Assembly: GCA_046341775.1 (NCBI GenBank)
Contig: JBKDQQ010000086.1
Location: 1-37,288 of the forward strand
From: SXXH01 sp041165735
Lineage (GTDB): Bacteria; Planctomycetota; UBA1135; GCA-002686595
Length of the DNA: 37,288 bases
Direction of reading: 5' to 3'
Shown one piece after another: positions 8,489 through 15,599 of the stretch (position 1 is its first letter; every line of letters starts with the position of its first letter). The translations under genes and the position numbers were made by a program. A model generated the notes under the pieces. The model was not told the DNA's origin, ran no database searches, and saw only the letters and a list, made by a program, of their open reading frames with translations.

Positions 8489-9112
8489 TCAGGTCCCCGC
8501 CGGCTTGGCGCGGCTGCCGGGCTTGATGGCGGTGGAGCCCGACTTGCACAGCGGGCACTCCTCGGGCTTCCAAGTCTGCACGACCACTTCCGCCAAGGCG
8601 AAGGTCGAGAGCCCGTCCTTGGCGAAGGGGTTGCCGCCCGAGCGGTTGACGAGGCATGCGGCCGCGTGCGCCTTGGCGCCGAGGCTCTGCAGCAACTCCA
8701 TGACCTCGCGCGCGCTGCCGCCCGTCGTCAGCACATCCTCGACCACGAGGATCTTGTCGGTCGGCTTGACCACGAACCCGCGGCGCAGCGCCATGTCCTC
8801 GCCCACGCGCTCGGTGAACTGCGCGCGGCACCCGAGCGCGCGCCCCACTTCGTAGGCCCACGTCACGGCGCCCATCGCGGGTCCGATGACGATGTCGTAC
8901 GGCTGCGGATCGACGGCGCGAATGCGGCGCGCCAGTTCCTTGGCGAGGATCTCGGCCTTCTGCGGATGTTCGAGCAGCAGCGCGCATTGGAAGTAGCGGT
9001 CGCTGTGCAGGCCCGAGGACAACAGGAAGTGGCCCTCGAGCATGGCGCCGCAGCTGCGGAACATGTCGAGGACATCGGCGGTGCTCATCGAAGAGTGCGC
9101 AGTTGTGTTCAT
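8489..9112 (-). CDS. pyrE: Orotate phosphoribosyltransferase
   Basis: A 207-residue enzyme that joins orotate and PRPP to make orotidine 5'-phosphate in pyrimidine synthesis. The PRPP-binding motif is VVEDVLTTGGSA (about 123-134). HFLLSSGLHSDRYFQ (about 28-42) is the usual N-terminal substrate loop, and GPAMGAVTWAYEVGRAL is also typical. The C-terminus has an extension with CPLC and IKPGSR (about 187-201), which occurs in one subset of bacterial PyrE proteins. The ATG at 9112 is preferred; a second ATG at 9088 (MSTADV) would give a protein 8 residues shorter, and neither has a clear Shine-Dalgarno. It lies 16 nt before yicC. Confidence 0.95.
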   Translation of the reverse strand: MNTTAHSSMSTADVLDMFRSCGAMLEGHFLLSSGLHSDRYFQCALLLEHPQKAEILAKELARRIRAVDPQPYDIVIGPAMGAVTWAYEVGRALGCRAQFTERVGEDMALRRGFVVKPTDKILVVEDVLTTGGSAREVMELLQSLGAKAHAAACLVNRSGGNPFAKDGLSTFALAEVVVQTWKPEECPLCKSGSTAIKPGSRAKPAGT

Positions 9113-9242
9113 GGAGAGGCGCGGCGTGTCGCCGCCAGTGTGGGAAACGAAACCGGCCCCGCCCAGCCTGCAGGCGCGAAGCGCGCGGGCTTGTCGGCGA
9201 GGCCGTGGTCGGATCGCGGCGGGACGGTGCGCCCTGCGACGA

Positions 9243-9566
9243 TCACTGCCCGGCGGGCATCGGCGCGGTGGACTCGCCGGCCGGCGCGGCGGGCGCGGTG
9301 ATCTCGGCGCCGCCACCGACGACGGACTCCTCGCCCTTCATGCGGTTCAGCACATGCAAGCCCAGCGCGCTCGCGAGGAAGATCGCGCCAGTCCAGCCGG
9401 TGAACTTGTGGATGCCCGAAGCGGCCACGCCGAAGGTCTGCTGGCCGGCGGTGCCGAGCGCTTCCGTGAGGCCGCCACCCTTGCCCTCTTGCAGGAGGAC
9501 GACGACGACCAGGACGATCGCCGAGAGGACGAACAAGATGTAGAGGAAGGTGATCAGCAGTTCCAT
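9243..9566 (-). CDS. secG: Protein translocase subunit SecG
   Basis: A 107-residue inner-membrane protein, part of the SecYEG channel. Two hydrophobic helices lie at about 3-24 and 51-70. They are joined by the family hallmark LLQEGKGGGL (about 24-33) and a Gly/Thr-rich cytoplasmic loop. The Ala/Pro-rich C-terminal tail (about 85-107) is slightly longer than in E. coli SecG. The ATG at 9566 directly begins the first helix. The gene sits between tpiA and pyrE on the same strand; tpiA-secG is a frequent bacterial pair. A hairpin follows tpiA and a possible -10 box (TACTCT) lies 45 nt before the start, so secG may have its own promoter. Confidence 0.95.
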   Translation of the reverse strand: MELLITFLYILFVLSAIVLVVVVLLQEGKGGGLTEALGTAGQQTFGVAASGIHKFTGWTGAIFLASALGLHVLNRMKGEESVVGGGAEITAPAAPAGESTAPMPAGQ

Positions 9567-9611
9567 GGAGTTCGCGTGCTTGGTCGGTCCGCGGCGAGCG
9601 CAGGACGAGGA

Positions 9612-9617
9612 AGAGTA
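9612..9617 (-). promoter_or_regulatory. Possible -10 box for secG
   Basis: On the minus strand this reads TACTCT, a TANNNT hexamer inside an AT-richer patch (TTTGCTACTCTTCC). It lies 45 nt before the secG ATG and downstream of the hairpin after tpiA. No convincing -35 was seen. Confidence 0.35.
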
Positions 9618-9731
9618 GCAAACCACCGCGCGCCTCCGCAGCGCACAGCAGGTCCGGTCGTTCGACCGCGGCGCTCGAGGTCGGGGCCGTGGCATGGACG
9701 AGCGCGGCGCCCACCCGGACACACAAACACA

Positions 9732-9762
9732 ACGCAAAGCCATGCCATGAAGGACTTTGCGT
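9732..9762 (-). terminator. Likely terminator of tpiA
   Basis: ACGCAAAG (9732-9739) and CTTTGCGT (9755-9762) form a perfect 8-bp inverted repeat with a 15-nt loop. Read on the minus strand, the stem is followed by a T-rich tail (TGTGTTTGTGTG). It lies about 45 nt after the tpiA stop and before secG. Confidence 0.6.
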
Positions 9763-9807
9763 CGAAATTTCCAGCCACGCCACCGCACGCCGCGCGGTTC
9801 AGGCTGC

Positions 9808-10581
9808 TTAGCGGAACTCGAGCAACGGCAGGAAGCTCTCGGCCTTGAGGCTCGCGCCGCCGACGAGGCATCCGTCGATGTCGGCGACCTGCATCAAGTC
9901 GCGCACGTTGTCGGGCTTGACGCTGCCGCCGTAGAGGATGCGCGTCGCCTTGGCGACTTCCATGTCGTGCAGCCCGCCGACGAGGCCGCGCAAGTAGCGG
10001 TGCACCTCGCCGGCCTGGTCGGGCGTCGCGGTCTTGCCGGTGCCGATGGCCCACACGGGTTCGTAGGCGACGACCAGCCGCGCCATGTCGACGCGCGACA
10101 CGCCTGCGAGCGCCGCGGCCAGTTGGCGCGACACGACTTGCTCCGTCGAACGGCCCTCGCGTTCCGCGAGCGTCTCGCCCACGCACACGATCGGCTTCAA
10201 GCCCGCGGCGAGCGCCGCCTTGACCTTCGCGCCGACCAGGGCGTCGCCCTCGCCGTACAGATGGCGTCGCTCCGAATGGCCGAGGATCACCCAGTCGCAT
10301 CCCACATCGACCAGCATCGCGGCCGAGATCTCGCCGGTGAACGCGCCGGAGGCTTCGTCGCAGCAGTTCTGCGCGCCCACCTTGACCTTGCCGCCCGACA
10401 CGAGGCGCGCCACCTCGTCGAGGTAGACGAAGGGCGGGAACAAGGCCACCTCCACATCGTCGCGCTCGCCGACGCGCTCGCGCACCGCGGCCGCGAGTCC
10501 GAGCGCGCTCTTGCGCTCGAGGTTCATCTTCCAGTTGCCGGCGAGGATGGGACGGCGGCCTGAACGCAGGACGGTGCTCAT
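9808..10581 (-). CDS. tpiA: Triosephosphate isomerase
   Basis: A 257-residue TIM barrel that interconverts dihydroxyacetone phosphate and glyceraldehyde 3-phosphate in glycolysis. Catalytic residues are visible: K18 in GNWKMN, H102 in ILGHSERR and E174 in AYEPVWAIGTGK, which leads into the flexible loop. The phosphate-binding YGGSVKPDN lies near residues 217-225. Length is standard. The ATG at 10581 (MSTVLRSGRRPILAGNWK) is chosen because upstream in-frame sequence is Arg/Ala-rich and unlike the family. The DAHP synthase gene lies 77 nt upstream on the same strand. A hairpin with a T-rich tail follows the stop. Confidence 0.97.
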   Translation of the reverse strand: MSTVLRSGRRPILAGNWKMNLERKSALGLAAAVRERVGERDDVEVALFPPFVYLDEVARLVSGGKVKVGAQNCCDEASGAFTGEISAAMLVDVGCDWVILGHSERRHLYGEGDALVGAKVKAALAAGLKPIVCVGETLAEREGRSTEQVVSRQLAAALAGVSRVDMARLVVAYEPVWAIGTGKTATPDQAGEVHRYLRGLVGGLHDMEVAKATRILYGGSVKPDNVRDLMQVADIDGCLVGGASLKAESFLPLLEFR

Positions 10582-10658
10582 GGCGGGGTGGCGGGTTGCG
10601 GTCTTGGGACGACGCGCCTGGCGCGGCGCGGACGCGCGCCTGCGCGCGCGGAAGCGGC

Positions 10659-11696
10659 TCAGCCCCAGCGCAGGGCGCGGCTCTCGCGCAGCGTACGCCC
10701 GTCGAGCCCCGCGATCACCTGCGCGTCGCGCGCGATCTCGCCGAAGGTCTCGGGCAGGATGGCCTGCGCGCCGTCGGAGTGCGTCTCGGAGGGGTCGCTG
10801 TGGACCTCGATGATCAAGCCATCGGCGCCGGCGGCGAGTCCGGCCCGCGCCAAGGCGCGCACCAAGTCGCCGCGCCCGGCGGCGTGCGAGGGATCGACCA
10901 CCACCGGCAGGTGCGTGGCGCGCTTGAGGTGCGCCACCGCGCCCACGTCGAGCAGGTTGCGCGTCGTGGCCGAGTCGAAGCCGCGGATGCCGCGCTCGCA
11001 CAGCACGACCTCCTCGTTGCCCTCGGCCAGCACGTACTCGGCCGCCAGCAGGAACTCGCGCACGGTGGCCATGTACGAGCGCTTCAGGAGCACCGGCTTC
11101 TTCGCCTTGCCCACCTCGGCGAGCAGCGCGAAGTTCGTCATCGAACGCGCCCCGATCTGCAGCATGTCGGCCACGTCGGCCACCGCCGCCACGTCGCGCG
11201 GATCCAAGACCTCGGTGACGATGGCGAGCCCCGTCTCGGCGCGCACCTCGGCCAGGATCTCGAGGCCGGCGTGCTTGAGGCCTTGGAACGAGTACGGCGA
11301 GGTGCGCGGCTTCCACGCGCCGCCGCGCAAGGCCGTCGCGCCGCGCGCCTGCACGGCGCGCGCGATCTCGAGCACGCGTTCGCGGTCCTCGACGGCGCAG
11401 GGACCGGCGATCAGGCTGACGACGCCGCCGCCGAAGCGCGCCGGACCGACGTCGACGGCGAGGTCGGGCCTCCCGGCGCGTTCATGCAGTTCGCGCACGC
11501 CCCCCGCGTCGAGCACGGCCGACACGCCGCACAGGTCCTCGAAGCGCGCGCGGTGGTCGGGAGCGCCCTCGCCCTCCAGTTGGAGCAGCGTGCGCCGCTC
11601 GTCGATGAAGCGCGTCCGGTAGCCCAGCGCCTGCGCCAGCTCGAGCACGGCTTCTACCTGGGCGCGGATCAGCGAGGGTCGCAGGCGCAGCAGCAT
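10659..11696 (-). CDS. aroF: 3-deoxy-7-phosphoheptulonate (DAHP) synthase, type I-beta with N-terminal ferredoxin-like domain
   Basis: A 345-residue enzyme for the first step of the shikimate pathway, condensing phosphoenolpyruvate and erythrose 4-phosphate. Residues about 1-85 are the small ferredoxin-like regulatory domain seen in Thermotoga-type enzymes. The barrel has AGPCAVED (metal ligand C100), RGGAWKPRTSPYSFQGL, KPVLLKRSYMAT, CERGIR, VVDPSHAAGRGD (H271), E297 in IIEVH and D308. A 3-deoxy-octulosonate 8-phosphate synthase is less likely, because the N-terminal domain and RTSPYSFQG are DAHP synthase features. The symbol aroF follows usage for this subfamily. The start ATG is at 11696, divergent from the HD-domain gene at 11820. 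Confidence 0.92.
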   Translation of the reverse strand: MLLRLRPSLIRAQVEAVLELAQALGYRTRFIDERRTLLQLEGEGAPDHRARFEDLCGVSAVLDAGGVRELHERAGRPDLAVDVGPARFGGGVVSLIAGPCAVEDRERVLEIARAVQARGATALRGGAWKPRTSPYSFQGLKHAGLEILAEVRAETGLAIVTEVLDPRDVAAVADVADMLQIGARSMTNFALLAEVGKAKKPVLLKRSYMATVREFLLAAEYVLAEGNEEVVLCERGIRGFDSATTRNLLDVGAVAHLKRATHLPVVVDPSHAAGRGDLVRALARAGLAAGADGLIIEVHSDPSETHSDGAQAILPETFGEIARDAQVIAGLDGRTLRESRALRWG

Positions 11697-11807
11697 CGTG
11701 GTGGGCCGTGGGCGGGACTGGGCGCGTGCCGCGGAGCGCGGCTCGCCATGTCTCGCGTCGGGTCATTGTGCGCCGAGCCTCCGGCCCGGTCAACGCGCCG
11801 CGACCGC

Positions 11808-11813
11808 TACGAT
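11808..11813 (+). promoter_or_regulatory. Putative -10 box (TACGAT) for a leaderless transcript
   Basis: TACGAT ends 6 nt before the ATG at 11820. A start point about 7 nt downstream would fall on the start codon. The GGGAGG between them touches the ATG and is too close to act as a Shine-Dalgarno. Confidence 0.5.
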
Positions 11814-11819
11814 GGGAGG

Positions 11820-12374
11820 ATGCACCGCGATCCGCTCACGCTGGAGGCGCTCCTCGCCCTGTCCGCCCTGGACGACTTGCCGCGCACGGGCTGGGTCCTG
11901 CGCGGGGTGCGGGCGCCGGAGACCGTCGCGGAGCATGTCCTCGGCCTCCAATGGCTGTGCCTCGCCCTGGCGCCGCGTTGCGGGGTCGATCCCGCCCGCG
12001 CCGTCGCGCTGGCCTTGGTGCACGACGCGCCCGAGGCCTTGCTGGGCGATTGGCCGCGGAGCGCGGCGGAGCTCCTGCCCGCCGGGGCCAAGCGCGTGGC
12101 CGAAGACGCCGCCGCGGCGCGCCTGCTCGCCCCGCTCGGGCCCGCGGCGGAGGAGTTGTGGAGCGAGTGGCGCGACCAGCGCACGGACGCCGCGCGCTTC
12201 GTCAAGGCCTGCGACCGCCTGCAACTCGGCGTGCGCCTGCTGCGCCAACTGCGCGCGGGCCAACGCGGGTTGGACGAGTTCCTCGACACCGTGCGCGCGG
12301 CCGACCTCGGCGGCTTCGCCGAACTCGAAGAGCTGCGCACGCTGCTCGTCGCGGAGTGCGCGCGAACGCGCTGA
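11820..12374 (+). CDS. HD-domain hydrolase, probable 5'-deoxynucleotidase (YfbR/HDDC2 type)
   Basis: A 184-residue HD phosphohydrolase. The metal-binding set is in order: H39 (TVAEHV), H68-D69 (ALVHDAPEALLGD), with E72 and D77, and D132 (VKACDRLQ). This layout (AEH, then HDAPE and GD, then a distal D) is that of the YfbR and human HDDC2 families, which remove phosphate from nucleoside 5'-monophosphates. The substrate here is inferred. Length fits (HDDC2 about 200). The ATG at 11820 is chosen because it begins a normal N-terminus and lies 6 nt after a TACGAT box. The gene is divergent from the DAHP synthase, and a separate plus-strand gene starts 37 nt after its stop. Confidence 0.85.
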   Translation: MHRDPLTLEALLALSALDDLPRTGWVLRGVRAPETVAEHVLGLQWLCLALAPRCGVDPARAVALALVHDAPEALLGDWPRSAAELLPAGAKRVAEDAAAARLLAPLGPAAEELWSEWRDQRTDAARFVKACDRLQLGVRLLRQLRAGQRGLDEFLDTVRAADLGGFAELEELRTLLVAECARTR

Positions 12375-12397
12375 AGACGCCGAGGCCCCCGCTCGCC

Positions 12398-12403
12398 TAG
12401 ACT
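12398..12403 (+). promoter_or_regulatory. Putative -10 box (TAGACT) for a leaderless transcript
   Basis: TAGACT ends 8 nt before the ATG at 12412. No Shine-Dalgarno lies in the short interval. A start point at or near the ATG is predicted. Confidence 0.5.
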
Positions 12404-12411
12404 CGATCGCC

Positions 12412-13392
12412 ATGGCCCGCTCGCGCATCCCTTGGCTGAAGGTCGTGCCGCTCGCGGCCCTCGCGGCCCTCGTCGGCGCGTACGCGACTCGACCCGGCGA
12501 ACTCCCGCCCGGCACCGATCGCGCGGCGCTCGCCGCGCCGGAATCCGGCCCGTTCGAATCGGTGGGGCTGCCAGCGCGCGATGGCGTGTTCGCGGCCTTC
12601 GTCTGCGACGAAGCCGGCCAACCCGTCGCTTCGGCGGTCGTGTCGGTGCTCGTCGGCGACGAAGTGCGCGGCGAGCTGTCGGACGACGCGGGCCGCGTCG
12701 CGATGCGCGGACTCCCGCGCGGCGCGCGCCAGGTCAAGGTGGTCGCCATGGGTCGCGACCCGCTGCAGGTCGAACTGGCCGACGATCCGGCCGAAGCGCG
12801 ACTCGTGCTGGGCGCCGTGGCTCCCACGCCCACCTTCGCCGGTACGCTGCGCGGGCGCTGCCTCGTCACGATCGCCGCGCCCGCGACGATCGACCTGCGC
12901 GGCATGGAGCTGTGGCTGGAACCGGTGGCGGCCGCCCATCGCATCGACGCGCCGCTGCCGGCGCGCGCCAGCATCGCCGCGGAAGGCGCGCTGCGCTTCG
13001 AAGCGCTGTGGCCCGGCGCCTACGAGCTGCGCCTGCTGCCCGAGTGGGCGGCGGGCGGGACCTGGCCGGTGCTGTCGGCGCCGAAGCAGGTCGCGATCGG
13101 GGCCGAGGAAGCCGTGGTCGCCTTGGAATTCGCCGCCGCGCGCACCGAGGTGAGCGTGCTCGACCTTGCGGGCCGGCCCGTGTCGGGCGCGCTGGTCGTC
13201 CTGCGCACGACGGGCGACGCACCAAGGCCCGCCCCGGGCTTCGCGACGGGCGCGGACGGCAAGGGACGCAGTGCGTGGCTGCCGCGCGGCAAGTGGAGCG
13301 TGTCGGTGCAAGCCGGCGCGGCGAAGGGGCTCGCGGAGGTGGAGCTCGGCGAGGCGGAGCTCTCCTCCGTGGTCGTCACCTTGGACGCCTGA
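12412..13392 (+). CDS. Exported or membrane-anchored protein with carboxypeptidase-regulatory-like (Ig-like) domains
   Basis: A 326-residue protein with an N-terminal hydrophobic segment (about 9-25, VVPLAALAALVGAYA) that is a signal peptide or membrane anchor. Two stretches look like carboxypeptidase-regulatory beta-sandwich domains. The first is about 57-110 (AAFVCDEAGQPVASAVVSVL ... DDAGRVAMRGLPRGARQVKV). The second is about 243-320 (VSVLDLAGRPVSGALVVL ... GADGKGRSAWLPRGKWSV). The pattern 'D-x-x-G-x-P-(V)-x-x-A-x-V ... D-x-x-G-(R/K) ... L-P-x-G' is typical. Such domains usually serve adhesion or act as accessories in cell-surface proteins, and no enzyme motif was found. It probably has its own promoter. 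The GT-C-like gene follows after a 68-nt gap. Confidence 0.7.
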   Translation: MARSRIPWLKVVPLAALAALVGAYATRPGELPPGTDRAALAAPESGPFESVGLPARDGVFAAFVCDEAGQPVASAVVSVLVGDEVRGELSDDAGRVAMRGLPRGARQVKVVAMGRDPLQVELADDPAEARLVLGAVAPTPTFAGTLRGRCLVTIAAPATIDLRGMELWLEPVAAAHRIDAPLPARASIAAEGALRFEALWPGAYELRLLPEWAAGGTWPVLSAPKQVAIGAEEAVVALEFAAARTEVSVLDLAGRPVSGALVVLRTTGDAPRPAPGFATGADGKGRSAWLPRGKWSVSVQAGAAKGLAEVELGEAELSSVVVTLDA

Positions 13393-13460
13393 GCCGCGCG
13401 AAAGCCGCTGGAGCGCTTGCGCCCGCCCTCCACCCGCTGTCATCCTCGCTCCCAAGCCGC

Positions 13461-15428
13461 GTGAACCGCACCATCGCCCTCTTCGTCGCGCTCGTGATGC
13501 TCGTCGCGCATGTGCTGACGATCCACATCGACGCGCGCGGGCTCGTCGCGGTCGCGTGGGACCAGGCGCACGTGCCGTTCCGGCTGGGGCGCAACCTCGT
13601 CTTCGACGGCCAGCTCGCGTGGAACCCGCTGATGGAGGCCTTCGAGAGCTACCCGAGCGTCTTGTGGGTGCTGCTGTGCGCCTTCTTCGAGCGCGTCGCG
13701 GCCTCCTTCAAGACCTCGGTGAACGTGCTGGCGCAGACGACCGGCGTCGCGTGCGCGCTGCTCGCCACGATCGCCAGCTCGCGGCTGCGTCCGAACCGCT
13801 CGGCGGGCCTCATGGCGCCGTTGATCCTCGCCACCTGCGGAGCCTTCGCCGCCTCCGCCGCCAGCGGACTCGAGACCCCGCTCCTCGCCTTGTTCCTGGT
13901 CGCGGCCTTCCTCGCGGCGGAGCAGGGACGCACGCTGGCGACGGGGATCCTGCTGTCGCTGGCCGTGCTGACCCGGCCCGAGGCCGCGATCATGGTGGCG
14001 GGCTGCGCGCTCGTGCGCGCCCTCGGTCGAGGCGCCCGCGACGCGGCGCCGGTGGCGTGGTCGGCCTTCCTGCTGCCGCTCGGCACGCTCTCCATCTCGG
14101 CCTTGGCGCGCTACGCGACGACCGACGAACTGCTCGCGCCGGCCCTGCACCCGTGGCTCGCGCCGCGCACGGAGCACTGGGCCGTGGGCCTGGCGGACCT
14201 GCGCGCCTTCGCGGTGCTCTCCGCGACGCCGCTGCTCTTGGCGTGGACCTTCGCCTACCTCGTGCGCAGGCGCTTGTCGCACATGGGCGCGCACGCGACC
14301 TTCCTCGCGCTGCTGTGGACGACCGCCGTCGCCGTGCGCGGCGTGGGGACCAAGCCGTTCTTCGAGTCCTTCGTGCCCGCGTTGCCGTTGCTCGCCGTGG
14401 CGGTGCAGGAAGGCCTGATCCCGGCCTTCGATTCGCCGCGACGTTGGATCCGCCGCGCCGGGCTGGCGAGCCTCGCCTGCGCGTTGGCGGCGTCGGTGCT
14501 GGCCAGCAAGTCGAACACGCAGGTCGGCCCGATCGACTACGGCGAGCACTACCCGCGACCGCAGGGACGCGGAGTCGAGGCGCCGCCGCTGGCGCGCCAA
14601 GGACTGCACGAGGAGATCGGCCGCACGATCCGCCTGCGCAAGCTCGGGCACTACCTGCGCTGGGAGCTGCCCGAGGGCGCTTCGATACTCGCCGAGGAAC
14701 CCGGCGCCATCGGCTACATCTCGCGCCGCATCGTGCACGACCTGCTCGGCCGCGCCTCGCCCCTCTCCCCGGGCGCGCGACCGAACAGCTGGGACGGGAC
14801 GGAACGCGTCGACATCCTCGCCGCGTTGGGCCGCGACGCCGACTACCTCGTTCCGCGCATGCACCACGAGCCCGACGCGCCGCCCGATCCGCGGGCGCTG
14901 GCGATGCGCTGGCGCGAGCACCACGACGCGCTCGGCCAAGCGCAGGGACGCCAAGCCGCGCTCGAGTCGGCGTTGGAGCAGTACGAGCTGATGACCGTGC
15001 GCTACGGCATCCCCGACCGCGCGCTGCGCTTGGCCGATGTCGAGCTGCTGCACCTGCTGCGCAGGCGCGCGCTCGGGCGCGGACCGCGCCTCGAGACGAC
15101 GTTCGTCGACGGCGAACTCGTCGTGCACCTGCGCCACAACGCCGAGACCCAGATCGCCGACCTCGTGCTGGCGCTCGAGTCCGAGCGCGGCGCGAGCACG
15201 CACGTCGACCCCCGCGGCGCGACGACCGATGCGCGGCATGCCGCGCGCACGCGCCTCGTCGTGTACGCCTCGGGCGCGCGTGCGGTGGAACTGTGGCGCG
15301 CGCCCTTGCCCGCCGCGCCCGCTGGCGACCGGTGGAAGAGCGTGCGCGCCGTGCTGCAGAACCCGGGCGTGCCGTCCGACTCGAAATGGGCGCGCGCCAG
15401 CGAGGAGTCCACGCTGGTCCTCTACTGA
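13461..15428 (+). CDS. Multi-pass membrane protein, probable GT-C-type glycosyltransferase
   Basis: A 655-residue protein. The N-terminal half holds about nine hydrophobic segments; from about 360 onward it is soluble and presumably extracytoplasmic. The first loop contains DQAHVPFRLGRNLVFDGQ with D34, then WNPLMEAFESYPSVLWVLL. This matches the GT-C layout 'D-x-(A/S)-x-(I/V)-x-(F/Y)-R-x-x-x-N-(L/F) ... G-(L/Q)-x-(W/F)-N-P ... (E/G)-(S/T)-(Y/F)-x-(S/N)-x-L-W', where the Asp is the usual catalytic residue of polyprenyl-phosphate-sugar-dependent enzymes. The layout also recalls ZomB-like proteins. Acceptor and donor cannot be read. The GTG at 13461 (RVNRTIALF) is the first start ahead of the first helix; there is no clear Shine-Dalgarno. 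A strong hairpin follows. Confidence 0.65.
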   Translation: MNRTIALFVALVMLVAHVLTIHIDARGLVAVAWDQAHVPFRLGRNLVFDGQLAWNPLMEAFESYPSVLWVLLCAFFERVAASFKTSVNVLAQTTGVACALLATIASSRLRPNRSAGLMAPLILATCGAFAASAASGLETPLLALFLVAAFLAAEQGRTLATGILLSLAVLTRPEAAIMVAGCALVRALGRGARDAAPVAWSAFLLPLGTLSISALARYATTDELLAPALHPWLAPRTEHWAVGLADLRAFAVLSATPLLLAWTFAYLVRRRLSHMGAHATFLALLWTTAVAVRGVGTKPFFESFVPALPLLAVAVQEGLIPAFDSPRRWIRRAGLASLACALAASVLASKSNTQVGPIDYGEHYPRPQGRGVEAPPLARQGLHEEIGRTIRLRKLGHYLRWELPEGASILAEEPGAIGYISRRIVHDLLGRASPLSPGARPNSWDGTERVDILAALGRDADYLVPRMHHEPDAPPDPRALAMRWREHHDALGQAQGRQAALESALEQYELMTVRYGIPDRALRLADVELLHLLRRRALGRGPRLETTFVDGELVVHLRHNAETQIADLVLALESERGASTHVDPRGATTDARHAARTRLVVYASGARAVELWRAPLPAAPAGDRWKSVRAVLQNPGVPSDSKWARASEESTLVLY

Positions 15429-15471
15429 GGCCCCGCCGCGCGTCGCCCGTCGCGGGCGCGAAGAAGAAAGC

Positions 15472-15510
15472 CGGACGGACGCCGGCGCTCCCCACGCCGT
15501 CGTCCGTCCG
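15472..15510. terminator. Bidirectional terminator hairpin between convergent genes
   Basis: CGGACGGACG (15472-15481) pairs perfectly with CGTCCGTCCG (15501-15510). After one mismatch, CGGCG (15483-15487) pairs with CGCCG (15495-15499), leaving a 7-nt loop. On the minus strand the stem is followed by a T-rich tract (CTTTCTTCTTC). It sits between the GT-C-like gene (plus) and the NtrC-like gene (minus) and can serve both. Confidence 0.75.
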
Positions 15511-15599
15511 CGCCCGGGCCTCTCCGCCCGCTCCACTCTTCTCCTCCACTCGAGGAAGCCGAAGCCGGCTCGCTCTCCCCGCGAGCCTCGCCATCCGTG

